This document shows positions 1 through 11,196 of a stretch of DNA of 60,626 bases, piece by piece. Each line of letters begins with the position of its first letter. Position 1 is the first letter of the stretch. The stretch spans positions 1 to 60,626 of the forward strand of contig JARKOQ010000150.1 of the NCBI GenBank assembly GCA_029976005.1, read 5' to 3'. This DNA is from Aggregatilineales bacterium. Lineage in GTDB: Bacteria; Chloroflexota; Anaerolineae; Aggregatilineales; Ch27. A program made the translations under genes and the position numbers. The notes beneath the pieces are model-generated. The model worked only from the letters and a program-made list of their open reading frames with translations, was not told the DNA's origin and did not search any database.

Positions 1-180
1 CGGGCCACCCAGGTCATCCGCAAACGCGCCTTTTGTTTGCTCGATACCCTTACCGATAGGCCGGCCCTGATCCGCGCCTTGGAACGCACGGTCATGGTGA
101 TGGCCAACACCTGTGGACTATCCAAACGGGCCGCTCAACCCTTGACGTATCAACGTTGGATTGAGGCGGCCCATGGCTAA
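1..180 (+). CDS. C-terminal fragment of an unidentified ORF (possibly transposase-like)
   Basis: An open frame runs from the window edge to TAA at 178-180 and gives about 59 residues, rich in Arg and Ala. The start lies outside the window. I do not recognise the family. Its stop overlaps, by two bases, the stop of the opposite-strand propeller gene, which looks cut short. This raises the possibility that the ORF belongs to an inserted element. It is probably coding because it is open across its full length, but that is weak evidence for 60 codons in GC-rich DNA. Confidence 0.35.
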   Translation, partial: RATQVIRKRAFCLLDTLTDRPALIRALERTVMVMANTCGLSKRAAQPLTYQRWIEAAHG

Positions 181-1421
181 ACTTGGTGCATATGGGCCAC
201 CACCGAGCCCGACCCCACATCCACCTGCATCAACTCCGTCACGTTGGCCACCCACAGGCTTGCCCCATCCCAAGCCAGCGCACCGGGCATATACCCTACC
301 GGAACCTCGATCACCACCTTTCTTGAACCCACATCCACCTGCATCACAGTTCCCTCTGGGCTTCCAGGCTCCTGGTTGGCCACCCACAGGCTCGTTCCAT
401 CCCAGGCCAATGCGACCGGCTTATGTCCCACAGCCACAGTGGATACCACCGTAGCCGACTCCACATCCACCTGCATCAACGTGTCATTACCCGAATCAGC
501 AACCCACAGGCTGGACCCATCCCAGACCAAGGCACTTGGCACTCCCCCTACGCGAAACTCGGCCACCACCTCACCTGAACTCACATCCACCTGCAGCACC
601 CTGCTGAATTGAGTAACCCACAGTGTTGATCCATCCCAGGCCAGTGCCGCCGGTACATCGCGCAGCGGTAGTTCGTCGACGACCGCGCCTGACTCTCCGT
701 CCACCCGCAGCAGTAGTTCCAATCCCCAGCTAGCCACCCACAAGCTCGTTCCATCCCAGGCCAACGCCGTAGGCACCCACTGTGGTGCGACGAAGTACAC
801 GTCAGCCTGGCCCTCAGCGATCCATCCGCTGACAGCAGCCGTCTGGATACGCCACCATTGGAAACCATTAGCGCAGATCGGACCTTCCAGGATGTCGAAC
901 CGCGTTCCCTCACGCAGAGCGGCTAATCGGCTGGTATTGAGACCCGGTGCTTCCCGTACACTGAGTGGTTCTCCATCGAAAAAGCTCACCCACCCCTGAC
1001 CACCTACTGCCAGGCGCGATGGGGGAGCGTCGCCACAGTCCTGGAACATAGACTCTAGTCGATCCCCCCTCGCATTACCGATTATCGACGCACCCGCATC
1101 ACTGCTCGTGCGCACGGCCGTGTCATTCACCATACTATCCAGCCACGCGATTCGATGACTGGGAACACTCAGAAGCGCGGCTGTCGTCTGTTGCGAAATA
1201 TCAGCAGCAACCTGTCGCGCACCAACATGCCGGATAGCCTGACTGCTCACCATCAGCGCCACCAACGTCGCGAGCGCCAATACCCCCACGCACGCCCCAC
1301 TACCCTGCAGGTTTTTTCGCCAGCAGACAACTGCCCTCCTAAAAGACGCAAGAGCCGTCACTGAGAACTCTTTCTTTTTTTTCGAGTAGCTCGAGTAGCT
1401 GATGAAGATGTGCTTGGTCAT
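177..1421 (-). CDS. TIR-start remnant fused to membrane segment, SH3-like domain and beta-propeller repeats
   Basis: Product of 414 aa. Residues 2-11 read like the first strand of a TIR domain (KHIFISYSS), but the rest of TIR is missing. A basic stretch follows, then a membrane segment at about 44-60, an SH3-like domain at about 130-215 (GQGWVSFF, WWRIQ, GWIAEG), and five repeats of an AL(A/V)WDG-x-SLWV blade to the end. ATG 1421 is preferred over an upstream GTG because GGGGGATGAT precedes it. Five blades are fewer than a closed propeller normally needs, and the last repeat stops abruptly at the 3' end. It looks like an internally deleted and 3'-truncated relative of TIR/STAND-type receptors. 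An intact small membrane sensor is the alternative. Confidence 0.6.
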   Translation of the reverse strand: MTKHIFISYSSYSKKKKEFSVTALASFRRAVVCWRKNLQGSGACVGVLALATLVALMVSSQAIRHVGARQVAADISQQTTAALLSVPSHRIAWLDSMVNDTAVRTSSDAGASIIGNARGDRLESMFQDCGDAPPSRLAVGGQGWVSFFDGEPLSVREAPGLNTSRLAALREGTRFDILEGPICANGFQWWRIQTAAVSGWIAEGQADVYFVAPQWVPTALAWDGTSLWVASWGLELLLRVDGESGAVVDELPLRDVPAALAWDGSTLWVTQFSRVLQVDVSSGEVVAEFRVGGVPSALVWDGSSLWVADSGNDTLMQVDVESATVVSTVAVGHKPVALAWDGTSLWVANQEPGSPEGTVMQVDVGSRKVVIEVPVGYMPGALAWDGASLWVANVTELMQVDVGSGSVVAHMHQV

Positions 1422-1464
1422 ATCATCCCCCACTTCTCCACAGTTACTCAGATTCTACTCCCCT

Positions 1465-4140
<2,676 letters not shown>

Positions 4141-4160
4141 GTCGCGCTCCTTGTGCCCCG

Positions 4161-5000
4161 TCAGACTTTGGCCGCCAGCACCCATTCCCGGCACTCGGCC
4201 ACCGCCGCGTCGATCTCCCAGCGCGGCACGACCTGGTTGCGGAAGGCCTCGGCGACCGGGGCCAGCATGGCCGCGGCCAGCGGCGACTCCTTGACGTGCG
4301 CGGCCAGCCATTCCTCGCGCTCGCCGGGGTCCATCAGGAGCAGCGTGGCGCTGGCCTCCTCGAACAGGCGCACCATCCAGCGGTAGCCCCACAGCAGAAT
4401 CCGCCCGCCGGGGGCCAGGTGGCGCACCGCCGCGTCGCGCAGGCGGTTGATCTGGGGCAGCAGGGCCGCGTCCAGGCGCGGCCAGGTATCCAGAAAGATC
4501 GTGTCGTAGCCGGCCGGCTCGGCCTGTTCCAGGTAGACCGCGATGTCGCCGATCACGAAGCGCAGCGGCACGCCGCGCGCCTCCATGACCTGCTTGAGCA
4601 GCGGCCCGACCAGCTTGAGCACGATCGGGCTGCGCTCGATGATGGTAAAGGACGCTGCCTCCGCCACGTACTGCGGGTAGAGGCCCAGCCCGGCCCCGCC
4701 GACCAGAATGTGGCCCCGGCTGCGCCGGGCATTGTGGACCATCATGGCCCGTTCCTGGGGCGTGTCGGACATCCACAACGTACCCGCCGGATCGTAAAGC
4801 AGGCGCACGTCGAGGGGCGGGTCGAGGCGATACACCTTGCCGAAGACGTGCGCCTCCGAGGCACGCTCGCGCGTCACCCGGTAGCCGCCGTCGTACTCGC
4901 CCGGCGGCACCTGGAGGATCGGGATGTCCAGCCAGTCGAGCGTCCACACGGCGTCGTCAAAATCGGGGTCGAATCCCTGCGGCAGTTTCAACGCAATCAC
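4161..5000 (-). CDS. class I SAM-dependent methyltransferase / spermidine-synthase-like protein
   Basis: Product of 279 aa. The central Rossmann fold has a glycine loop (HILVGGAGLGLYP), an acidic residue after strand 2 (FTIIERSP), and a later GYDTIFLDTW strand like the spermidine synthase family. Dedicated propylamine-transfer residues are not obvious, so the substrate is unknown. The start is GTG 5000, with GGAGTGAG directly upstream. TACAAT at 5036-5031 could be the -10 box of this gene and of ppc 20 bp downstream. Confidence 0.75.
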   Translation of the reverse strand: MIALKLPQGFDPDFDDAVWTLDWLDIPILQVPPGEYDGGYRVTRERASEAHVFGKVYRLDPPLDVRLLYDPAGTLWMSDTPQERAMMVHNARRSRGHILVGGAGLGLYPQYVAEAASFTIIERSPIVLKLVGPLLKQVMEARGVPLRFVIGDIAVYLEQAEPAGYDTIFLDTWPRLDAALLPQINRLRDAAVRHLAPGGRILLWGYRWMVRLFEEASATLLLMDPGEREEWLAAHVKESPLAAAMLAPVAEAFRNQVVPRWEIDAAVAECREWVLAAKV

Positions 5001-5078
5001 CTCACTCCGCGCAAACCAGACAGTCCAAGTATTGTATCTTACCGGCCGCGCGGCGAAAAACTGCGATCGCCATCAGCG

Positions 5079-5272
5079 CAGGGCAATCGCATCAAAAACA
5101 AAATGAACCGCCAAAACGCCAGGAACACCAGGAAAAACGCAGAGAAAAACGAAAATCGGGAAAACTTGCGCCACTGAAGCCGCGAATCGAAAGCTGGTGA
5201 ACTGGTTTGCCCGCTGTGTCCTTCGTGTCCTCTGGGGCGAGATGTCTTTTGCGATTTGATGCGATTGCCCTG
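5079..5272. mobile_element. MITE-like element, copy A
   Basis: This is a 194-bp non-coding element bounded by a perfect 18-bp inverted repeat, CAGGGCAATCGCATCAAA at 5079-5096 and its complement at 5255-5272. Direct repeats GCCATCAGCG (5069-5078) and GCCATCAACG (5273-5282) touch its ends and look like a 10-bp target duplication with one later change. The interior carries the GAACCGCC...CGCC motif shared with copy B, in the opposite orientation. It encodes no protein. From memory, CAGGG ends with 8-10 bp duplications fit ISAs1-family transposases, which could mobilise it in trans. Confidence 0.75.
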
Positions 5273-5350
5273 GCCATCAACGCAAATACAAGCCCGTCCG
5301 GTACGGCCAGATGGGTCGGTGACCCGTCCCTGCACAGACGCGCCCTGCTC

Positions 5351-5442
5351 CGGCCTCTGGTCTCATGTTCGCCTCGACGCTTGGACGCCTGCCGCTTCGA
5401 CGCTTTTCTCTGGCCTCTGGTCTCCTGGTCTCCCGGCCTCCT
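5351..5442. repeat. degenerate 7-bp-period repeats
   Basis: The stretch is made of imperfect heptamers such as GGCCTCT/GGTCTCC and CTTCGAC/GCTTGGAC. It lies between MITE copy A and the next gene. The rest of the 5273-5589 gap shows nothing else I can name. Confidence 0.6.
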
Positions 5443-5589
5443 TAAGTTGTATTTTGGTGTGAGTGCCCCAAAGCCACCCTTGAGAAAAGATGCATGGCGC
5501 GAATTTTGCCCTATAATGGAACCGGCCCTGTATTCCACTGGCAGCCTTGCCTTGCCCATCTGCCAGCCGCCAAAGAGAGTCCGCCCGGC

Positions 5590-7773
5590 ATGACCATTCG
5601 CATGCCCGTTCGCCTCCGCGCCCTCGCCAGCCTGCTCGCGCTGGTCGTCCTGTTTGGCCTGGCCGCGCCGTTGCCTGCCGCGCTGGCCCAGGGCGGCGAC
5701 TGCGGAAACGCGCCGGCGGCCCGTCTGATCGTCGGCGGGCGTGGGCGGGTCGTGATCGGGCCGGGCGAGCAGCTCCGGCTGCGAATTGGGCCGGGCCTGG
5801 GCAGCATTTCGATCGGCGCGCTGGTCGAAGGCCAGACTTTCACCGTGCAGAATGGCCCGCGCTGCGCCGATGGCTACCGCTGGTACCAGATCGCGCTGGC
5901 GGATGGCACCCTGGGCTGGATCGCCGAAGGCAGCGGCGAGATTTATTTCGTCAGCCCGATTCGCGTCGAGGCCCCCACCCCCAACCCAACCGATACCACC
6001 TGCGCGGCGGTGCTGCCACCTTTCGGCGCGGCGGGGGACGTCCTGGTCGTCACCCAGGCCGGGCAGCCGGTCGACGCGCGCGCCCTGCCCGCCCTGGATG
6101 CCGAGATACTCGGCCGCTGGTGGGCGGGCCACCTGTTCACGATTCTGGACGGCCCGGTCTGCGGCAGCGGCCGCTGGTGGTGGCACGTCAGCCTGCCCGA
6201 TGCCCGCACCGGCTGGATTCCGCTGGGCGACAGCGCGCAGTACGACGTGGCCCTCCTGCCGCCCACGCCGACTCAGACGCCCAGCCAGACACCCAGCGCC
6301 ACGTTCACGCCCAGCCCGACATCGACTCCGCGCCCCACGCTGACATCGACTCCCAGCCCTCTGCCATCGCCCACGCCGACCGCGACCGTGACGGCCTCGC
6401 CGACCATGACGGTCTCACCGACCACGACGGCCAGCCCAAGCGCAACGGCCACCCCAACCATGACCGCCTCGTCCACCTGGACGCCCACCGCCCTGCCCAC
6501 GGCCAGCCCGACTCTCGTTCCGACCGGGACACCCACCGAAACCGCGCCGGTCGAGATGACGCCGGTTTCGGCCGCGACGCCGATTGTCCTGCCCAGCCCC
6601 ACGCCCCGCCCCGGCCCGCTGGCGGAGCGTTTCTGCCTGGCCTGGGCGGATGGCGACGGCCTGCATCTGGCCGCCCACGGCCAGACCGCGACCCTGGGCC
6701 GGACCGACAGCCTGGGCCTGCCGGACACGCGCGGAGTTAGCGCGCTGGCGGTCTCCCCCGATGGGCGCTGGCTGGCCGTGCTGGCCGTCGACACGCCGCA
6801 GCGCATCCCGGCCGTGCGCCTGTACGACCTGGGGAACGGCCGCCAGGTGGCCGAAGCCGCCCAGCACGGCCTGAATCGGACCGGCGGCACAACCCCGCGC
6901 CTGGTCTGGGCGCCGGACGGCAGCGCGGTGCTGATCAACGGCCAGAACCCCGACCGGAGCGACCGGCCGGCCGTGTGGGCTTTCGCGCTGGATGGGACAC
7001 TGGAGCGCCTGCCGCTGGACGGCTGGCAGGTCGCCGGGCCGACGCCCGCCGGCGACCTCCTGGGCCTGCTCCAGCCCGATGGCTGGGGGGCGGCGATCTA
7101 CGATTGGGCCGGAAAGCAGATCGTGCTGGAAGCCGCCCCGGCCGCCGAGCCGTCCGCCGGCGCCCGGCCGGGTACCCAGGCGGCCTGGCTCTCCGGGGGA
7201 CGGCTGGCGGCCTATTTCAGCCAGTCGGGCCTGATCGCCCAGGTCGCCCTGCTGGATGTCACCCGGCTCACCGCCGAAGTCACTCCCCTGGGTCGCCCGG
7301 TCGTCAGCGCGGCCTGGTCGCCGGACGGGGCGTGGTTCGTCTACACCCTGAGCAGCGGCAGCCTGTGGCTGTCCGGCGCGCCGGACGCCCTGGGCAATCT
7401 GATGCTCCCCCTGAGCGCGCAGGAAACCAGCACCTTCCGCTTCCGTTGGGCGCCGGAGGGTCAGGTCCTGCTCTACGATAACCCGGCCCTGCCCGACCAA
7501 CCGCTGGTGGCGCTCGACCTCCAGACCGGCGCGACCGCGGCCCTGGCCCCGGCCAATCGGGTGGAGTATGAATGGGTGGAAGGCCACACCCTGCTGGCCG
7601 CGACCAACAACCGCGCCGAGGGCCTGATCAACCAGACCAGCAGCGAGTGGTTCCGCCTGATCGATCCCCTGAGCGGGGAAGAGACGCCGGTCGTCAGCCT
7701 GACCCACATCCTGTTCCGGGCCTATACGGCCGCACCGCAAGGCTGCCTGTTCCCCTCCCAGACCGGCCCATGA
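5590..7773 (+). CDS. secreted protein with two SH3-like domains and a WD/TolB-type beta-propeller
   Basis: Product of 727 aa. The N-terminus has a basic start, a hydrophobic core and an Ala-rich cleavage region ending AALAQ at about residue 34. Two SH3-like modules follow, each opening with Cys and a (G/A)PxCxxG(Y/R)(R/W)W-type signature. A Pro/Thr/Ser linker of about 120 residues comes next, then a propeller with SPDGRWLAV and WSPDGAWFVYT blades. ATG 5590 is chosen because the reading frame upstream has no signal-peptide character. The stop overlaps the next start (ATGA), so the pair is an operon. The role is presumably extracellular binding or sensing; the ligand is unknown. Confidence 0.8.
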   Translation: MTIRMPVRLRALASLLALVVLFGLAAPLPAALAQGGDCGNAPAARLIVGGRGRVVIGPGEQLRLRIGPGLGSISIGALVEGQTFTVQNGPRCADGYRWYQIALADGTLGWIAEGSGEIYFVSPIRVEAPTPNPTDTTCAAVLPPFGAAGDVLVVTQAGQPVDARALPALDAEILGRWWAGHLFTILDGPVCGSGRWWWHVSLPDARTGWIPLGDSAQYDVALLPPTPTQTPSQTPSATFTPSPTSTPRPTLTSTPSPLPSPTPTATVTASPTMTVSPTTTASPSATATPTMTASSTWTPTALPTASPTLVPTGTPTETAPVEMTPVSAATPIVLPSPTPRPGPLAERFCLAWADGDGLHLAAHGQTATLGRTDSLGLPDTRGVSALAVSPDGRWLAVLAVDTPQRIPAVRLYDLGNGRQVAEAAQHGLNRTGGTTPRLVWAPDGSAVLINGQNPDRSDRPAVWAFALDGTLERLPLDGWQVAGPTPAGDLLGLLQPDGWGAAIYDWAGKQIVLEAAPAAEPSAGARPGTQAAWLSGGRLAAYFSQSGLIAQVALLDVTRLTAEVTPLGRPVVSAAWSPDGAWFVYTLSSGSLWLSGAPDALGNLMLPLSAQETSTFRFRWAPEGQVLLYDNPALPDQPLVALDLQTGATAALAPANRVEYEWVEGHTLLAATNNRAEGLINQTSSEWFRLIDPLSGEETPVVSLTHILFRAYTAAPQGCLFPSQTGP

Positions 7774-9083
7774 GTGCCCGTCTTCGCCTGCGCTTATACG
7801 CCGCCTGGCTGGCGCTGGGCTGCCTGCTGATCGGCCTCGCGGCCTGCGCGCCCACCCTCACGCCAACCCCGTCGCCCACCCTGGCCCCCACGCCCTCCAC
7901 CGGACGCCTGAGCGCGGCCTGGGTCGACGCCGGGAATCTGCTCGTCTGGCGCACCGGCGAAGCGGCCCCGCGCCGGATCGCGTCCGGGGCCGTGATCCAG
8001 CCCATCCTCGGCCCGGACGGCAGCCGGGTCGCCTTCACGCGCGGGCCGCGTGGCAGCGCGCTGTCCCTGTGGGCCGCCGACCTCGACGGCGTGGCCGAGC
8101 GCGAACTGGCCGGCCCCGACGAACTGGCGATCGACCTCGATCCCGCCCAGGGCGCCCGCCAGATCGGCCAGGTGGCCTGGCTCGATGCGCGGACGGTGAT
8201 CTTCAACACGCTGATCGTCCCTAGGACACCGGGGCCGGGCGGCCGCAAGGCCGACGACCTGTGGCGGGCCGACGCCCAGACCGGCGCGATCACCCGTCTG
8301 CTGGCCGACGGCCAGGGCGGCGACTTCGCCATCAGCCCGGATGGGACCGCGCTGGCGCTGGTCACGCCCGGCGCTTACGGCGCGGCCCAGGGTCTGATCC
8401 GCCTGGTCGATCCCCAGGGCCAGCCCTTGACCGAACTGCTGTCGTTCGAGGCCGCCAGTACGGCCAGCGAATACGCCTTCTACCCATCCGTCCACTGGCT
8501 GGCCGATTCGAGCGCACTGCTGGTCGCCATCCCCGACCGCGACCTGATCTACCCGCCCGGCGCAGGCGAGACGCCCCGCCTGGCCGCCCTATGGCGGCTG
8601 ACCCCGGACGGCGCGGCTGAGCCGCTTGGAAGCGTCCCGGCGACCTTCTTCGGCCTACCGCGCTGGTCGCGGGATGGCGACTGGCTGACTTACCTCCAGC
8701 AGGAAGGCGTCCCGGCCGACAACCGGCTTGGGCTGGTGCTGGCCCACGGCGACGGCACGCAGCCCACCCCGCTGGTTTCCGGCGCGGTCGGCGCGCTGGA
8801 GCCGCCCGTCTGGGACGCCAGCGGCTTCACTTACACCTTCGGCGCGCCGGGCCAGGTCTGGCGCGTCCAGCCCGGCCGGCCACCGATCCCCTTCGCCGGG
8901 GGCGACCCGGCCTTCGCCCTGCGCTGGGCCGACGCGACGACCGCCGTGTATGCCTCCGCCGCCACCACGCCCTACGAACTACGCCTGTTCGACCTGGACA
9001 ACCCGATCCCGGCGCGGATCGCCGTGGTCGGCGGCGCGGCGGAAGGCGGCTTCCCGGCCTTCGACGCCGTGCGCATCCCCTGA
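7770..9083 (+). CDS. propeller lipoprotein
   Basis: Product of 437 aa, translationally coupled to the preceding gene through ATGA. A signal peptide with lipobox LIGLAAC places lipidated Cys near residue 28. A short Thr/Pro linker follows, then a TolB/WD-like beta-propeller with blades such as GPDGSRVAFTR, SPDGTALALV and RWSRDGDWLTY. It resembles the propeller half of its upstream neighbour, so the two probably arose by duplication and may act together on the cell surface. No enzymatic motif is visible. Confidence 0.8.
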   Translation: MSARLRLRLYAAWLALGCLLIGLAACAPTLTPTPSPTLAPTPSTGRLSAAWVDAGNLLVWRTGEAAPRRIASGAVIQPILGPDGSRVAFTRGPRGSALSLWAADLDGVAERELAGPDELAIDLDPAQGARQIGQVAWLDARTVIFNTLIVPRTPGPGGRKADDLWRADAQTGAITRLLADGQGGDFAISPDGTALALVTPGAYGAAQGLIRLVDPQGQPLTELLSFEAASTASEYAFYPSVHWLADSSALLVAIPDRDLIYPPGAGETPRLAALWRLTPDGAAEPLGSVPATFFGLPRWSRDGDWLTYLQQEGVPADNRLGLVLAHGDGTQPTPLVSGAVGALEPPVWDASGFTYTFGAPGQVWRVQPGRPPIPFAGGDPAFALRWADATTAVYASAATTPYELRLFDLDNPIPARIAVVGGAAEGGFPAFDAVRIP

Positions 9084-9226
9084 CCGCAACCCAATCCCCT
9101 CCCCCGGCGTATAGCATTATGGCAGGGCCGGATTACTCTGGCGCTCTCGCAAACAGGAACGGCCCCCGCCTTTGTGTGAACTGACTGCCGTCCACTGATC
9201 GCTGTTTTTGAAGAGGGGAACTCCTG

Positions 9227-10225
9227 ATGGAACGCACTCGTGGGTATCGTTCATTGTTCTGGCCGCTGCTGTTGATCGGCGTCGGCCTGGTCTGGCTGTT
9301 GGGCAACCTGGGCGTGATCTCCGCCGCCAACCTCAGCGTGCTGGCGCGCCTGTGGCCGCTGTTCCTGATCGCGATCGGCCTCGACCTGCTGATCGGCCGC
9401 CGTTCGGCCCTGCTGGGAGCGCTGATCGGCCTGGGCACCGTCGTGCTGGTGGTCGCCCTGATGCTGGCCGGGCCATCGCTCGGCTGGAGCAGCAACCTCG
9501 ACGTGCGCTCGGATTCGTACAGCGCCCCGCTGGATGACGCCAGCAGCGCCCGCGTCGACCTCAACCTGTCGGTCGGGACAAGCACCGTCCGCCCGCTGGC
9601 CGATTCGACCAACCTGATCGAGGCCGATCTGCGCTACGTGGGCGAGATCGACTTCCGCGTCGAAGGCGGCGCGGAGCGGGTGGTCAGCCTCGGCCAGCGC
9701 GGAGAGGTCAACGTCGGCTTCAACCCGTTCGGGTTCTTCCTGCCCTGGAATGGGAACAACGATCTGCGCTGGGACGTCGGGCTCAGCCCGGCTGTGCCGA
9801 TGGCGCTGTCCATCCACAACGGCGTCGGCGAGGCCAACCTGGACCTGAGCAGCCTTCAACTCACCAGCCTGTCGCTCAACGGCGGCGTGGGTGAAATCCA
9901 TGCCACCCTGCCCGCCACCCGCGCGCCTTACCGCGCCACCGTGAACAACGGCGTCGGCGAAGTCAGCCTGACCATCATGCGCGGCGCGGCGCTCGACCTG
10001 ACCGTGAGCGGCGGCGTGGGCGGCCTGACCATCGATGTACCGGACGGCGCGGCGGTGCGCCTCACCAGCCAGGGCGGCCTGGGCGACCTGAACCTGCCGG
10101 GCGACCTGGTGCGGATCAGCGGCCAGGATCACGAGGGTGTCTGGGAGACCGACGGCTTCAGCCAGGCCGAACTGCCGATCACGATCGAATACAACGGCGG
10201 CGTTGGCGGGCTGACCGTGCGCTAG
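9227..10225 (+). CDS. LiaF-like / toast-rack membrane protein
   Basis: Product of 332 aa. Three hydrophobic helices occupy about residues 10-80 (LiaI/LiaF-like, with LWPLFLIAIGLDLLIGR), followed by an extracytoplasmic beta-rich region with repeating NGVGE/NGGVG turns that fits the LiaF C-terminal or toast-rack fold. In Firmicutes, LiaF tunes envelope-stress two-component signalling, but no kinase or regulator lies nearby here. The SD is GAGGGGA before ATG 9227. The gene stands alone after a 143-bp gap and ends in a shared terminator. Confidence 0.8.
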   Translation: MERTRGYRSLFWPLLLIGVGLVWLLGNLGVISAANLSVLARLWPLFLIAIGLDLLIGRRSALLGALIGLGTVVLVVALMLAGPSLGWSSNLDVRSDSYSAPLDDASSARVDLNLSVGTSTVRPLADSTNLIEADLRYVGEIDFRVEGGAERVVSLGQRGEVNVGFNPFGFFLPWNGNNDLRWDVGLSPAVPMALSIHNGVGEANLDLSSLQLTSLSLNGGVGEIHATLPATRAPYRATVNNGVGEVSLTIMRGAALDLTVSGGVGGLTIDVPDGAAVRLTSQGGLGDLNLPGDLVRISGQDHEGVWETDGFSQAELPITIEYNGGVGGLTVR

Positions 10226-10276
10226 TTCGCTCATTCGAAGTTCCAGTTCAGCACGGACCGAAATATCCAAAATAAC

Positions 10277-10302
10277 AGCGGCGACCCGAGAAGGTCGCCG
10301 CT
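10277..10302. terminator. hairpin between convergent genes
   Basis: AGCGGCGACC, six-base loop, GGTCGCCGCT. Read on the minus strand it is followed by a T-rich stretch (GTTATTTTGG), so it best terminates the lipoprotein operon. It may also stop the plus-strand gene. Confidence 0.75.
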
Positions 10303-10331
10303 GCGATTCATGTCCTCAGCGCCGGGGGAAT

Positions 10332-11168
10332 TTACTCCGGCCGGACGCGCACCACGTACTCGCCCGTTCCCTCGCCCTGGCCGCCGACCAGCAGGCTGTA
10401 CTGGCCGTCGAAGGGTATGTAGGTATCCCCCGACCGGGCATTCACACCGTCCTCGTTATCGAAGATGCCCAGCAGCTGGCCCCGATCGTCGTACAGCTCG
10501 AAGAAGGGGTCCAGGTCGCCGGAGGTGGCGTCCACCTCGAAAACCAGCACGTCCCCACCCTTCACCGGGACGGCGAAGACGTGGCGCGTGTCCGGCGCGG
10601 TCACTTCCCCGGCCATCTCGCCCGCACTGTTCACCAGAGTGAGCGTGCCGCCGCCGCCCCAGTCTTCCGGCGGGAAGCGGGTCAGTTCGGCTACCACGTC
10701 CCCTGCCCCAGCCACAATCTCAACCCGGATTTCGTACGTCCCATTGGTCAGCAGCCCATACTGCGGGATGCGCTCGGCCTCGCCGGGACCGCCTCGGTCG
10801 ACGACCAGCAAGTCCCGGTCGGCGTCGCGCAGGCTGACCCGGATGTCCAGCACCTCCTGCTGGGGAGTGACGGTCAGCCCGAAGGTCTGCAAGCGCTCCC
10901 CCGCGAACAGGAAGCGGGCCGGGACCTCCGGCAGCAGGGCCGCGCCGAGTGGTTCGTTCAGCCGCAGTGTCCCGCCGCCCAGCGGCAGGCCGGGGGTGGC
11001 GGTGGGCAGGGGAGTCGCGCTGGGAGGCGGCGTCTGGGTAGGCGGAGCCGGAGTCGGCGTCGCGGCCGGCGCGGCGGGCGTCCCTGTACAGCCCGCCAGC
11101 AACCACACGGCCGGCAGCACCATCAGCGTGATCAGCCAGTACGGCGCGCGCCGTTTGTTCTTTCGCAT
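10332..11168 (-). CDS. lipoprotein with paired beta-sandwich (PPC-like) domains
   Basis: Product of 278 aa. The signal peptide has lipobox WLLAGC at about residue 27, followed by a Pro/Thr linker. Two beta-sandwich repeats follow, both ending in Tyr-Val/Glu-rich strands (GTYEIRVEIV and GQYSLLVGG...YVVRVRP), which resembles bacterial pre-peptidase C-terminal domains. The SD is GGGAGGGA. It lies 28 bp downstream of the LCP gene in the same direction, so a shared transcript and an envelope role are likely. No catalytic residues are visible. Confidence 0.75.
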   Translation of the reverse strand: MRKNKRRAPYWLITLMVLPAVWLLAGCTGTPAAPAATPTPAPPTQTPPPSATPLPTATPGLPLGGGTLRLNEPLGAALLPEVPARFLFAGERLQTFGLTVTPQQEVLDIRVSLRDADRDLLVVDRGGPGEAERIPQYGLLTNGTYEIRVEIVAGAGDVVAELTRFPPEDWGGGGTLTLVNSAGEMAGEVTAPDTRHVFAVPVKGGDVLVFEVDATSGDLDPFFELYDDRGQLLGIFDNEDGVNARSGDTYIPFDGQYSLLVGGQGEGTGEYVVRVRPE

Positions 11169-11196
11169 GGCGTCCCTCCCCGCCCCGTCAGGAGCG

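Noticed and set aside
177..1421. TIR-based anti-phage defence gene
   Set aside because: Only the first strand of TIR is present and there is no NADase Glu, no NTPase and no partner gene.
5494..5589. Upstream ATG start for the SH3-propeller gene
   Set aside because: The extra 32 residues break the signal peptide; ATG 5590 gives a normal secretion start.
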